DNA from: Desulfarculales bacterium UBA702 | GTDB lineage: Bacteria > Desulfobacterota > Syntrophobacteria > Syntrophobacterales > Syntrophobacteraceae | NCBI GenBank assembly: GCA_002298165.1 | Contig: DBMI01000084.1 | Span: forward strand, 25,031 to 89,030 | Length of the DNA: 64,000 nucleotides | Direction: 5' to 3' | Shown here: piece after piece, positions 54,656 to 63,691 of the stretch | Numbering within the stretch: the first letter of the stretch is position 1 | Layout of the letters: the number at the start of each line of letters is the position of its first letter | Made by a program: the position numbers and the translations under genes | The notes under the pieces: model-generated | What the model was told of the DNA's origin: nothing | What the model saw: the letters and a program-made list of their open reading frames with translations, nothing else | Database searches by the model: none

Positions 54656-56488
54656 TTAGCAAACCAACAAAGGCCGCATCATTTCGTTATCCTCGTGATC
54701 GAGGATATGGCAGTGCCACAAGAACTTCCCTCTTCTGTTGCTCCATTTCACAAGTAGTTGGGTTACCTCGCCGGGGTTTGCCCTGACGACGTCTTTTGGA
54801 CCCTTTTCGTTTGGATCGGGGAGCTGAAAAGAACCGGTTAGAAATGTCGTTGGATCCGGAGGCGGAAAAGATCCATTCTGACCGACGAGGTAGGCATTAA
54901 CATACGCTTGAGTATCCAGCGGCGCCCGACCGACCACCTTGAACTGAACCTGGTGTAGATGGATAGGATGGCTATCAGGCGCGATATTAATCAGGTTCCA
55001 GATCTCGGTGCTCCCGGCGAGAGGACATTCCGTAATGGGATCGTTGAAATGGAGGTTGTTGAGTAAAAGGGTGGGATAAGGATAATTTGGGGGAGGAGTT
55101 CCGATATTGGCGGGCTGCATAAAGCCCCAGTCAACCAGGGACATATTTCTAGTCTTTACGACGGCTTTCGGGTCGATAGTGGGAGGGGGGATAAGCATGG
55201 CCGGAAGCTTTCCTTTAAATGCCGGCCCGTCAACGACTTCAAACTGCATGATGTCCGCAAGTGTTGGATCGACAGGCCCTCCCGGAAACGGACCCGGTGA
55301 ATCGTTTTTAAGTGTTACCTTAGTCCCCACAGGATAGCCCGAGAAATCGACTATTATGTCGACCCGCTCGGCGGGCGCAATCAGCAGCTTTCGTGTAATC
55401 TTTGAAGGCGCACCGCCCGTGAAGAAGGTGTCATTAAACGTGTAAGGCTGGGGAGTTACGGCAACAGGCGAAGCCAGGTACCCACCGTCGGAACCGATTT
55501 GAATGAAGTCTGCCGGGGCAGTTGCCGGCGATGGTGGATCCAGGAATAGATTATAGAAGCGCGCATTCGACCCGTTGAGAATCCTGAACCTGTATTTGCC
55601 CCTGGTAACCTTCAGTTTGGGCCATAATACGCCGTTTACCGCGATTGTATTGGCGAATATTTCCGGCGCCCACGGGAACTGCTGATAAAGCGTGCCATCT
55701 GCATTAAAGGCCTTGTCCTGAATCAAAAGCGGGATTTCGAAGGGGCCGGAAGGTAGACGAAGTTCCTCCTCCTGTTCCTCCCGGATGAGGTAGAAACCCG
55801 CGAGCCCGGCGTAGACGTTCATCCGGGTCAGCCCCATCGAGTGGTCATGATACCAGAGAGTGGTGGGAGGCTGCGCGTTGGGGTATTCATACGTAAAAGA
55901 AGCACCCGGGGGAAATCTGTCATAGGGGAAACCGTCGAATTGGGGAGGGCTGTCACTGCCGTGCAGATGGACCACCATAAGTGGATCGCTTAATGGCTGG
56001 GGGTTGGATACGCACGTTTCGCCCACTGCGGCTCCCATGACCATGGGATCGGGGCAGCCTCCTGGATTGTAAGCGCCCTGAGGAAGATCGTTTGAAAATG
56101 TTGCCACGATCTTACGGCCTCGGGTAGCCACGAAAGTAGGACCCGGAACAATTCCGTTGTAAGTCCAGACCGGTGTTGCCGGAAGCTCTGAATGAAATTT
56201 CTGGGTGGCTTCCTTGATTGAAACTTTGTAGAAATCCCCAAATACGGTCTGCTTATATGGCTTGATTACCGGGGGAATGGGAAGTGGGTCCTTGAACCTG
56301 GTTACGCCCGGTGCGGCCGGCATTGGGGCGCCTGCCGGGCAACTCGGCTGTGCTTCGGCACCGCGCGCTCTCAAGTTTCCGGCAATCAGGATACCCGCAC
56401 TCGCAGCAGCTCCCAACTTAAAAATCTGCCTTCTGCTGAGGCCTTGAATTTCATCTTTTTGTTTTTCGACTTCATCCCTGGGCTTCAT
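54656..56488 (-). CDS. Tat-exported multicopper oxidase (CotA/laccase-like)
   Basis: 610 residues. A twin-arginine signal, LSRRQIFKLGAAASAGILIA, spans about 17-36, so the protein is folded with copper before export to the periplasm. Copper ligands are HLHG (174-177), WYHDH (212-216), HPIHLHQVQF in the last domain and WHCHILDHEDNEMM (591-604), giving the type 1 Cys593 with an axial Met. SDGGYLASPVAV and RVDIIVDF are typical of CotA-type enzymes. It oxidises phenolic compounds or metal ions with oxygen; in an anaerobe it may help with oxygen or copper stress (inference). It is not closely similar in layout to the much larger oxidase at 10162. Confidence 0.94.
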   Translation of the reverse strand: MKPRDEVEKQKDEIQGLSRRQIFKLGAAASAGILIAGNLRARGAEAQPSCPAGAPMPAAPGVTRFKDPLPIPPVIKPYKQTVFGDFYKVSIKEATQKFHSELPATPVWTYNGIVPGPTFVATRGRKIVATFSNDLPQGAYNPGGCPDPMVMGAAVGETCVSNPQPLSDPLMVVHLHGSDSPPQFDGFPYDRFPPGASFTYEYPNAQPPTTLWYHDHSMGLTRMNVYAGLAGFYLIREEQEEELRLPSGPFEIPLLIQDKAFNADGTLYQQFPWAPEIFANTIAVNGVLWPKLKVTRGKYRFRILNGSNARFYNLFLDPPSPATAPADFIQIGSDGGYLASPVAVTPQPYTFNDTFFTGGAPSKITRKLLIAPAERVDIIVDFSGYPVGTKVTLKNDSPGPFPGGPVDPTLADIMQFEVVDGPAFKGKLPAMLIPPPTIDPKAVVKTRNMSLVDWGFMQPANIGTPPPNYPYPTLLLNNLHFNDPITECPLAGSTEIWNLINIAPDSHPIHLHQVQFKVVGRAPLDTQAYVNAYLVGQNGSFPPPDPTTFLTGSFQLPDPNEKGPKDVVRANPGEVTQLLVKWSNRRGKFLWHCHILDHEDNEMMRPLLVC

Positions 56489-56817
56489 AGTTCCTCCTTA
56501 ATTGCAGGTTTATCTCAGCCGAATTATTGGTATGGCGTTCAAGATGGTAAGGAGTGCAAACAGGAATAGTAAATGGGGCGAGTTGTTTATTTGCTGCGGA
56601 AGAAACAACACAGGAGCTACTAATTTGTTGTGCAACGGTTGGGATCTAGTAGTTCTTTTAGCTAAAAATTACATGTGAAAGGTGGAATTATTTCGTGAGC
56701 TATGGTGTGGGAGGGATCCGTGGCACCATCTGGAACATTTCAAAATCCAGCAATCGGCGCTGTTGGTTTTCCCGTCAGAAGCTTTTTTGAAGAGGCCGTA
56801 CGGAGAAAACCTTTTGT
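56489..56817. other. Intergenic region, no gene seen
   Basis: About 330 bases without a supported gene. It holds the promoter of the leftward multicopper oxidase (AGGAGG directly before its ATG) and the 3' end of the ileS-lspA transcript. No clear terminator hairpin was found. Confidence 0.4.
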
Positions 56818-57324
56818 TTACTTGCCTCTCAAGAGCGAAACAAGGAGCATTACAGCACCGGTGGAGATAGCCATATCCGCCACGTTAAAGGCGGGCCAGT
56901 GCCAACTGCCGGCGTAGAAATCGAGGAAATCGATTACCTCGCCAAGGCGCACGCGGTCGACAAGGTTCCCCAATGCCCCACCGGTAATGCAGATGTAGGC
57001 CAGCCTGTTCCAGGTATCGTCTCTGGCTATTTTGCCGTAGGCATATGAAATCACACATACCACGACTACCGTGAGGGCAATAAAAAGGGGTTGCCTCCAT
57101 CCGGAACCCGCTCCGGCAAACATGCTGAAGGCGCCGCCGGTATTGCGGACATGCAGGAGATTAAAAAAACCGGGAACAATAATTTTGTACTTGTTGAGCG
57201 GGATGGCCTGGGAGAGTATATATTTCGTGACCTGGTCAGCCGCCACTATCAGGCCGATCAGAAAGAAAAACAATCCGTAACCATTAACCCTGGCGCCTGA
57301 TTTTGCCTCAATCGATTTTGCCAT
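56818..57324 (-). CDS. lspA: Lipoprotein signal peptidase (signal peptidase II)
   Basis: 168 residues from the ATG at 57324 (TTGAGG upstream); a longer frame adds an unconvincing leader. Four membrane helices are present. Family motifs are AADQVTKYIL, NTGGAFSMF, GGALGNLVDRVRLGEVIDF and FNVADMAIS, with catalytic aspartates in NLVDR and FNVAD. It removes signal peptides from lipid-modified prolipoproteins in the inner membrane, including the efflux lipoproteins encoded in this window. It follows ileS in the same direction about 130 bases later, the very common ileS-lspA pair. Confidence 0.96.
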   Translation of the reverse strand: MAKSIEAKSGARVNGYGLFFFLIGLIVAADQVTKYILSQAIPLNKYKIIVPGFFNLLHVRNTGGAFSMFAGAGSGWRQPLFIALTVVVVCVISYAYGKIARDDTWNRLAYICITGGALGNLVDRVRLGEVIDFLDFYAGSWHWPAFNVADMAISTGAVMLLVSLLRGK

Positions 57325-57344
57325 CAAAAACCTCAAAAACTCTA

Positions 57345-57450
57345 ACCGCAGAGTACGCAGAGTCAATTATCTGTAGTCCGGCCCGCCTGTCCCAAAGCCC
57401 TGTCATTTATTCCTCAATCTTTCCTCAGCGCTCTCCGCGCACTCCGCGGT
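57345..57450. repeat. Imperfect inverted repeat between ileS and lspA
   Basis: ACCGCAGAGTACGCAGAG (57345-57362) is matched in inverted, diverged form by CTCTCCGCGCACTCCGCGGT (57431-57450). It is a small palindromic spacer element of the type often scattered in such genomes; no further copy was found in this window. Confidence 0.4.
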
Positions 57451-57454
57451 AAAA

Positions 57455-60235
57455 TCACCCCTCAAGCGCTGCATGGCAGCGGTCGCAGATTTGGGGCATA
57501 TCGGCAAACTGGCCCACAGCCTCAGACCTCACCCAGCAGCGTTCGCATTTCTCGCCAGTGGCACTTTCCACCTTGATCTTCAGGCCAGGGAGTTCCACCG
57601 CTTCCGCGGCACCCGAAAGATTTGATTCCGGTTCGATTGAGACCTGGGACACGATGAAAACGGAGCGGAGAAGATCGCTTTCATCTTCGAATTCGGCTTG
57701 CAGGTCCGGCGGCAGGGAGATTCGCACCCTGGCATCCAGCGGATGTCCGATCACCTTGTCGCGCCTGGCCGCTTCGAGCACGCGCTGGACCTCGTTTCGG
57801 ATAGCCAGAATCTTTTGCCAGCGCTGGCTGAGCACCTCGTCGCGGAACTTTGGATCGGATTCCGGGAAAAGTTCCATATGCACCGATGGGCTGGAGCGAT
57901 GAGGCATGTACTGCCAGGCCTCTTCCGCGGTAAAGGAAAGAATTGGAGCCATGAGCTTCAGCACGGTTTCCAGAATTATATGAAGGACTGTCTGGGCCGA
58001 GCGCCGCGCCGCGCTTGGCGCCGGGGACGTATAAAGCCGGTCTTTGAGGATATCGAGGTAAAACGCGCTGAGGTCCACCACACAGTAATTATGGACTGCA
58101 TGGTAGATGCGGTGGAATTCGAATCGCTCGAATGCCTGCTTGATCTTTTGGATCAGATCCTCTAGCTGGTAAAGGGCGAAGCGGTCAAGTTCGTCCATTT
58201 TTTCATATTCGACGGCATCTTTCCCCGGATCGAAATCATAGAGATTTCCCAGAAGGAACCTGCACGTGTTTCGGATTCGGCGATATGCTTCACTCAGCCT
58301 GCGCAGGATATCCGGCGAGATACGGATATCGTCGCGGTAATCCTCCGCGCTAACCCACAGGCGAAGAATCTCGGCCCCATACTGCTTTATTATCTCCTCC
58401 GGCGCGATGACGTTCCCAAGGGACTTGGACATTTTGTACCCCTGCCCGTCCACAACGAACCCGTGTGTCAGCACGGTTTTATACGGAGCGACATTTCTCG
58501 TTCCCACAGATTCGAGCAGCGATGAATGGAACCATCCCCGGTGCTGGTCGCTTCCCTCCAGGTACAAATCGGCGGGTGCATGCAGACCCGGTCGGCGCTC
58601 CAGGACAGCGGCGTAGGATGCTCCGGAATCGAACCACACATCGAGGATGTCCATTTCCTTCTGGACGTTTTTCCCGCCGCATCCTGGACAGACCGTCCCC
58701 TCGGGCATGAGTTCCTCGGTTGTGTGCGAAAACCAGGCGTCGGCACCTTCCTTTTCGAACAGGGCCACGATGTGGTCGAAGACCTCTTTGGAGGCGATAT
58801 AAGTATCGCAATCCGAGCAGCGGAAAACCGTGATCGGCACGCCCCAGGACCTTTGCCGCGAGATGCACCAGTCCGGCCGGTTTGCCACCATGTTGTAGAT
58901 GCGATCACGGCCCCAGTTCGGAATCCACTCCACGCGGTCGATCCATTCCAGTGCTTTTTTTCGAAGGTCGTTTATCTCCATCGAGATGAACCACTGCGGG
59001 GTCGCTCGGAAGATGACCGGGTTCTTGCACCGCCAGCAATGCGGATAGCTGTGCGTTATATCGGTCTGAAGCAGCAGTTTGCCCTCTTCATCCAGTTTGG
59101 CGATCACTGATTTATTGGCATCGAATACGAATTGACCGGCAAAAAATGGTACCTCTTTCGTGAACCGGCCCTTGTCATCGACCGGGGAGTAAACGTCAAG
59201 ACCGTGTTCGAGCGCCATTTCGTAGTCCTCACGACCGTGTCCGGGGGCAGTATGAACCGCTCCTGTTCCGGCATCGAGGGTCACATGGGTTCCGAGCACA
59301 ATTACCGAATCACGGTCGAGAAAGGGATGCCGTGCTTTAAGGCCGCTCAATTCCTGTGCCGCGAAAGTCCGCACCACCTGGTAATCCTCGACCTTCATCA
59401 GCTGCATTATATTTTCGAGCAGCCCCTGGGCTAAAATCCAGATCTCACCGTTAACCGATACAGCCACATAGGCGAACTCGGGATGCAGCGTGATTGCAAG
59501 GTTTGCCGGAATGGTCCACGGCGTGGTCGTCCAGATAAGCATGTATGCAGGTTTTCCGGAAAGCTCCGGAAAATCCGCCTGACTCTCGGGACTCAATGGG
59601 AACTTCACATAAATCGACGGAGACTTGTGGTTGTGGTACTCGACCTCGGCTTCGGCAAGGGCGGTCATGCAGCTCGCGCACCAGTAAACCGGCTTTTGGC
59701 TGCGGATAATGCCGCCTTCCTGGAAAAATCGTCCGAGTTCGCGCGCTATGGTCGCCTCATAGTCGTAGGACATAGTAAGATAAGGGTTGTTCCATTCCCC
59801 AAGCACGCCCAGCCTTTTGAACTCGTTTCTCTGGATATCGATGAACCGCTCGGCATAGCGACGGCAATGGCCGCGGATTTCCGTCAGCGACATCGTCTCT
59901 TTCTTTTTGCCAAGTTCCTTGTCCACATTGTGTTCGATAGGAAGCCCGTGACAGTCCCAGCCCGGAACGTAGCTGGCATCCATCCCGCTCATCTGGCGCG
60001 ATTTGACTATCATATCCTTTAGGATTTTGTTCAGCGCCGTGCCGAGGTGTATATGCCCGTTGGCATAAGGGGGGCCGTCGTGGAGCACGTAAGCAGGACG
60101 TCCCCGGCTCATCTCGCGAAGGCGCTCATAGAGGCCCATTTCTTCCCAACTCTTTAGCAGTTCCGGTTCCCGCTGTGAAAGGTTGGCTTTCATCGGGAAA
60201 TCAGTTTGAGGAAGGTTGAGCGTCTTTTTGAAATC
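57455..60235 (-). CDS. ileS: Isoleucyl-tRNA synthetase
   Basis: 926 residues from the ATG at 60235 (GGAG upstream, MDFKKTLNLPQTDFPMKANL); an upstream in-frame ATG is less likely. The HIGH-type motif is PPYANGHIHLG, the editing domain contains TAPGHGREDYEMALEHGLDV, and the KMSKS motif is YKMSKSLGN. The C-terminal zinc finger CERCWVRSE...CDRC is complete, as in eubacterial IleRS. It charges tRNA-Ile and edits valine. A T-box leader is not expected in this group and none was seen. lspA follows on the same strand. Confidence 0.97.
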   Translation of the reverse strand, partial: DFKKTLNLPQTDFPMKANLSQREPELLKSWEEMGLYERLREMSRGRPAYVLHDGPPYANGHIHLGTALNKILKDMIVKSRQMSGMDASYVPGWDCHGLPIEHNVDKELGKKKETMSLTEIRGHCRRYAERFIDIQRNEFKRLGVLGEWNNPYLTMSYDYEATIARELGRFFQEGGIIRSQKPVYWCASCMTALAEAEVEYHNHKSPSIYVKFPLSPESQADFPELSGKPAYMLIWTTTPWTIPANLAITLHPEFAYVAVSVNGEIWILAQGLLENIMQLMKVEDYQVVRTFAAQELSGLKARHPFLDRDSVIVLGTHVTLDAGTGAVHTAPGHGREDYEMALEHGLDVYSPVDDKGRFTKEVPFFAGQFVFDANKSVIAKLDEEGKLLLQTDITHSYPHCWRCKNPVIFRATPQWFISMEINDLRKKALEWIDRVEWIPNWGRDRIYNMVANRPDWCISRQRSWGVPITVFRCSDCDTYIASKEVFDHIVALFEKEGADAWFSHTTEELMPEGTVCPGCGGKNVQKEMDILDVWFDSGASYAAVLERRPGLHAPADLYLEGSDQHRGWFHSSLLESVGTRNVAPYKTVLTHGFVVDGQGYKMSKSLGNVIAPEEIIKQYGAEILRLWVSAEDYRDDIRISPDILRRLSEAYRRIRNTCRFLLGNLYDFDPGKDAVEYEKMDELDRFALYQLEDLIQKIKQAFERFEFHRIYHAVHNYCVVDLSAFYLDILKDRLYTSPAPSAARRSAQTVLHIILETVLKLMAPILSFTAEEAWQYMPHRSSPSVHMELFPESDPKFRDEVLSQRWQKILAIRNEVQRVLEAARRDKVIGHPLDARVRISLPPDLQAEFEDESDLLRSVFIVSQVSIEPESNLSGAAEAVELPGLKIKVESATGEKCERCWVRSEAVGQFADMPQICDRCHAALEG

Positions 60236-60474
60236 CATCGAATTCTCCGGTAATTTTCGTAGCATAGCCCCTTGGTGGGCGTTATTGATTAAGCGCGAAT
60301 CGCTTTGTAAAAAGTATAAAAGCTTTTTTTAACACACCGCGCCAACAAGCTCAAGTGCGGGGGGTAGAAAGCCATGGGTTGGCTCCTCAAAACCTTCTTT
60401 GACGACAGATTATTGCATGGTAGGATTCAGGCTCGCCTGAACCGGAAATCAGACCTGGGGTGCTAGAATGATGT

Positions 60475-60504
60475 GTTGACATTTTGTCAACGGATTAGGA
60501 TAAT
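60475..60504 (+). promoter_or_regulatory. higBA promoter with overlapping palindromic operator
   Basis: A perfect palindrome, GTTGACATTTTGTCAAC (60475-60491), contains the consensus -35 hexamer TTGACA (60476-60481). Exactly 17 bases later is GATAAT (60499-60504), a near-consensus -10 element. The transcript would start about 15 bases before the higB ATG. A palindrome over the -35 box is what is expected for autorepression by the HigA antitoxin. Confidence 0.82.
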
Positions 60505-60526
60505 ATTACGGAAGGTTTAAGTTGCA

Positions 60527-60835
60527 ATGAGGGTTATCGCCAAGGGAATGCTTGTGAAATTCTGGGAAATTCACGAGCAGGCGAGAAAACCTCTGGAGGA
60601 ATGGTGGGCTTTGGCGGCCAAGGCAAGATGGACAAATTTCGACGATGTACGAAGGATTTTTGCCAGCTCTGATCAGGTTAAGGCCAAGAGTGGCAATACT
60701 GTATACGTATTCAACATTGGCGGAAACAAATACAGGCTGATAGCAGCTATCCATTACAAGTCGCAAAAGGTGTTCATCCGCGAAGTTCTCACTCACGAGG
60801 AGTACAGCAAGGGCACATGGAAAGAAAGGTCTTGA
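60527..60835 (+). CDS. higB: HigB-type mRNA interferase toxin
   Basis: 102 residues. MRVIAKGMLVKFWEIHEQAR, EEWWALAAKARWTNFDDVR, VFNIGGNKYRLIAAIHYKSQ and KVFIREVLTHEEYSKGTW fit the HigB branch of RelE-like toxins, which cut mRNA on the ribosome. AAGG lies before the ATG. The toxin gene comes first, as usual for higBA, and the antitoxin starts 15 bases after its stop. It is under the promoter and operator at 60475. Confidence 0.9.
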   Translation: MRVIAKGMLVKFWEIHEQARKPLEEWWALAAKARWTNFDDVRRIFASSDQVKAKSGNTVYVFNIGGNKYRLIAAIHYKSQKVFIREVLTHEEYSKGTWKERS

Positions 60836-60850
60836 TGGAGTTGGGGGATT

Positions 60851-61303
60851 ATGAAAGCAACTACCTCGGAAAAAACTAAAAGACACCGTATTCTCCCAAA
60901 CCACCCCTTGCACGTTGGGGTTACCGGGGAATGTATATTCCAGGTCTGGCCGATCAGGACCGAAGAAGACTATCTGAAGGCAATTGATATCGTAAATGCC
61001 CTATCCATCAAGGATGAGGACACACTAAGCAACGAAGAGCGGAATCAGTTAGAAATTTTCAATATCTTGATCGAGAGATATGAAGCAGACCACTACCAAA
61101 TGGAGTTGCTCCAGTTGACTCCTGCTCAGTTCCTGGAGCTTTTAATGCGGGAGAGCGGCTTGAATGCCTCGGGATTGGGGAAATTGCTCGGAGATAGAAG
61201 CCTGGGCCATAAAATCCTCGCCGGCGACCGAGAGTTGAGCAAGAAGCATATCAAAATATTGAGCGATTACTTCAAAGTAGATGCAAGCGCGTTTTTATCG
61301 TGA
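60851..61303 (+). CDS. higA: HigA-type antitoxin
   Basis: 150 residues. The N-terminal half is helical and acidic (WPIRTEEDYLKAIDIVNALS) and probably wraps the toxin. The C-terminal part at about 98-150 is a helix-turn-helix of the Xre type (TPAQFLELLMRESGLNASGL, GKLLGDRSLGHKILAGDREL) that should bind the palindrome upstream of higB. This larger form, with the DNA-binding domain at the C terminus, is common for HigA partners of this HigB group. Confidence 0.88.
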   Translation: MKATTSEKTKRHRILPNHPLHVGVTGECIFQVWPIRTEEDYLKAIDIVNALSIKDEDTLSNEERNQLEIFNILIERYEADHYQMELLQLTPAQFLELLMRESGLNASGLGKLLGDRSLGHKILAGDRELSKKHIKILSDYFKVDASAFLS

Positions 61304-61777
61304 GTGCGTCTAACTGCTTGGGAGCCCGACTGGCTCAAACGGTCTCAAAGCTCGGCACAGGACCTTGCAGATATTTCGGAGCTTGAGAAAAATGACCAGG
61401 ATAGAGAAAGCAGTTAAACTCGTTAGCGATCTTTACGACTTCTATCGGCGAATTCCCAAGATTTCCGGGAAAGAAACAAAACCCAACCGGGCGCCCCGGC
61501 AGACTACGCGGCAACGCACGTTACGCCCTTCGGTTCCCCCTTTTGCTGATCGCCGATGAATTCCATGCCTGCCATGGATATTAGTAAAGGGATTAGTGCG
61601 CGGTTAGATAATCATTTTCAATGCCCATGCACTTCTAAGGTCCATATAAGCCATGATTTGGGAAACATTTCAAGTGATTTCAACCTGATACCTTGGCCCC
61701 ACCCATTCGGCCCATTTTCGAAAGACCGTATCAGGGCGGCTATAATCAATAAATATTTCAACTGTTGAGGCCAAGCC
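61304..61777. other. Intergenic region between higA and pyrF
   Basis: No well-supported gene. A 55-codon frame from the ATG at 61392 (MTRIEKAVKLVSDLYDFYRR) starts in a protein-like way but turns basic and unstructured, and it has only a weak GAG upstream. It may be a gene remnant. Confidence 0.35.
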
Positions 61778-62506
61778 ATGCCGCAAAAGAATATCTCACT
61801 GGACGAGCGAATCATTTTTGCCCTCGATGTAGACTCCCCGGAGCGCGCTAAAGAATGGGTCCGCAAATTGGAAAGTCACGTCAAATTCTACAAGGTGGGG
61901 CTGGAACTTTTCCTGGCTGGATGGTTCGATATTGTCGACTGGATTACCGCCCGTAACCTCAAGGTCATGGTCGATCTCAAATTTTTCGATGTACCCGAAA
62001 CGGTGAAAAAGGCTGTAAAACAGCTTCGCAACAGGGGCATAACTCTGGCAACGGTTCATGGAAACGATCCCATTCTGCGGGCGGCAATAGAGGAACGGGG
62101 CGATGTAAAAATACTTGCAGTAACCGTCCTCACCAGTTTTGGCGAAGAGGATATGAAGGCAATGGGACTTAGCCGAACAGTTGAGGACCTGGTCTTTTTC
62201 AGGGCCAAAAGGGCATTGGAGCTGGGGTGCGACGGCGTGGTCTCATCCGGCCTTGAAGCCGAACGGCTTAGGAGCAGCCTTGGCGAAAATCTATTGATCG
62301 TAACTCCCGGCATACGCCCAGGCAGAAATACCGTTGACAGGGATGATCAAAAAAGGATCGTCACCGCCGGGGAGGCAATAGCCAAGGGGGCCGACTACAT
62401 CGTTGTAGGGCGACCGATCGCCAAAGCAGACGACCCGATTGCAGTTGTCGAGTACATGCGGAACGATATCAATGGGGTTTTGAAAGCCGGACCGCGCGGG
62501 AACTAG
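61778..62506 (+). CDS. pyrF: Orotidine 5'-phosphate decarboxylase
   Basis: 242 residues. The fold opens IIFALDVDSPERAKEWVRKL, the catalytic Asp-Lys-Asp set lies in VMVDLKFFDVPETVKKAV, and the phosphate-binding end is TPGIRPG followed by YIVVGRPIAKADDP. It makes UMP from OMP in pyrimidine synthesis. GAGG precedes the ATG. It appears monocistronic, with a perfect hairpin 22 bases after the stop. Confidence 0.96.
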   Translation: MPQKNISLDERIIFALDVDSPERAKEWVRKLESHVKFYKVGLELFLAGWFDIVDWITARNLKVMVDLKFFDVPETVKKAVKQLRNRGITLATVHGNDPILRAAIEERGDVKILAVTVLTSFGEEDMKAMGLSRTVEDLVFFRAKRALELGCDGVVSSGLEAERLRSSLGENLLIVTPGIRPGRNTVDRDDQKRIVTAGEAIAKGADYIVVGRPIAKADDPIAVVEYMRNDINGVLKAGPRGN

Positions 62507-62528
62507 GCGTTTGTAAAGTGCCGGGTAG

Positions 62529-62551
62529 CCCGGATAGCTCGGCTATCCGGG
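62529..62551. repeat. Perfect hairpin after pyrF
   Basis: CCCGGATAGC (62529-62538), loop TCG, GCTATCCGGG (62542-62551). The 10-bp stem has no T tract, so it may be a short palindromic repeat or a Rho-type end structure; it lies between the convergent pyrF and GTPase genes. Confidence 0.6.
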
Positions 62552-62647
62552 TGCGGAGCACAGGAGGTCCGTCCAGCTATTCGAATAGAATTCCAGCGGT
62601 GTGGAGCCGGCACTTCTCTGAGAAGATGCATACCTCTTTGAACTTGC

Positions 62648-63691
62648 TCAGACATTAAACCTGAAGTTGATAATGTCCCCGTCCTTTACCGCGTAAGTCT
62701 TGCCCTCGAGCCTCACAGCGGCGGCTTTCCTGGCCGCGGCGTAATCCCCTGCCTTCTTCAGGTCTTCGTAAGCAACCACCTCCGCCCTGATAAAGCCTCT
62801 CTGGATGTCACTGTGGATCGCCCCGGCGGCTTCGAGCGCGGGAGTGTCCCTGGGGATCGTCCAGGCTTTGACTTCATCTTCTCCCACGGTAAGGAAACTA
62901 ACCTGGTCGAGCAGAGCAAAGGAGCTGTGAATTACACGGTTAACCGCAGACTCGGAAATCCCGAAATCGCTCATGAATGCAGCGGCCTCTTCCGGGGGAA
63001 GCTGCGCGAGTTCCATCTCCAGCTTTCCCCGGACAACAATCGCTTCTATATCGCCAAAAGAGGCATCCGGCAGCGCTTCGTCCTCGTCAGCATTGTTTAC
63101 GATCACAAGAAGTGGTTTTGCCGAAAGAAAGGTATATCCCCTCAGTTCGGGGTCTCCGGCAAGATCGGGCCTCGTGCGAAGCGGTTTCTCGGAATTAAGG
63201 ATTTCGGCGCATTGCAGAAGCAGATCCTTTTCAACGGCGGCCGATTTTCTCCCTTTTTTGAGTTCCGCATCGAGTTTTTCCAGCCTTTTTTCAACTGATG
63301 CCAGATCAGCGAGGATAAATTCGTCTTCGAGGTCCCGGAAATCACGTCCTGCATCGGGAGAACCAGTTGCCGGGTCGGTGAAGTTTCGGACGACCATGAT
63401 GAAGGCATCCATCGGCCGCATGTGGGTCAGCAGAAGCGACATGTATTCCCGCTTGTTGTCGGCCGCTCCGGCGACCCCCTGGAGGTCCATATAGGTAATT
63501 TGCGCGTGAGTTGTTTTCTTGGGCTTGTAGAGACCAGTCAGCCAGTCAACCCTGGGGTCCGGCACCGGCACCACTCCAAGCGCGGGGACAACCTGGCCTC
63601 CCGGCGGTACGGTTTCGCCTTCCCTGCCGGTCAGCGCATTAAAAATAGTGGTCTTACCGGTTTTCCCCAATCCGACTATACCCAGCTTCAT
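62648..63691 (-). CDS. Divergent YchF/OBG-family GTPase or ATPase with C-terminal TGS domain
   Basis: 347 residues, with AAGGAA before the ATG. The P-loop is VGLGKTGKTT instead of the usual GLPNVGKST. ALGVVPVPDPRVDWLTGLYK and MDLQGVAGAADNKREYMSLL match the YchF order of G2 and G3 segments. The nucleotide-base motif appears as NNADED rather than the NVNE-like form of YchF. The C terminus has GDYAAARKAAAVRLEGKTYA and VKDGDIINFRFNV, typical of the YchF TGS end. YchF proteins bind the ribosome and respond to redox stress. This looks like a separate paralogue, and base specificity is uncertain. Confidence 0.88.
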   Translation of the reverse strand: MKLGIVGLGKTGKTTIFNALTGREGETVPPGGQVVPALGVVPVPDPRVDWLTGLYKPKKTTHAQITYMDLQGVAGAADNKREYMSLLLTHMRPMDAFIMVVRNFTDPATGSPDAGRDFRDLEDEFILADLASVEKRLEKLDAELKKGRKSAAVEKDLLLQCAEILNSEKPLRTRPDLAGDPELRGYTFLSAKPLLVIVNNADEDEALPDASFGDIEAIVVRGKLEMELAQLPPEEAAAFMSDFGISESAVNRVIHSSFALLDQVSFLTVGEDEVKAWTIPRDTPALEAAGAIHSDIQRGFIRAEVVAYEDLKKAGDYAAARKAAAVRLEGKTYAVKDGDIINFRFNV

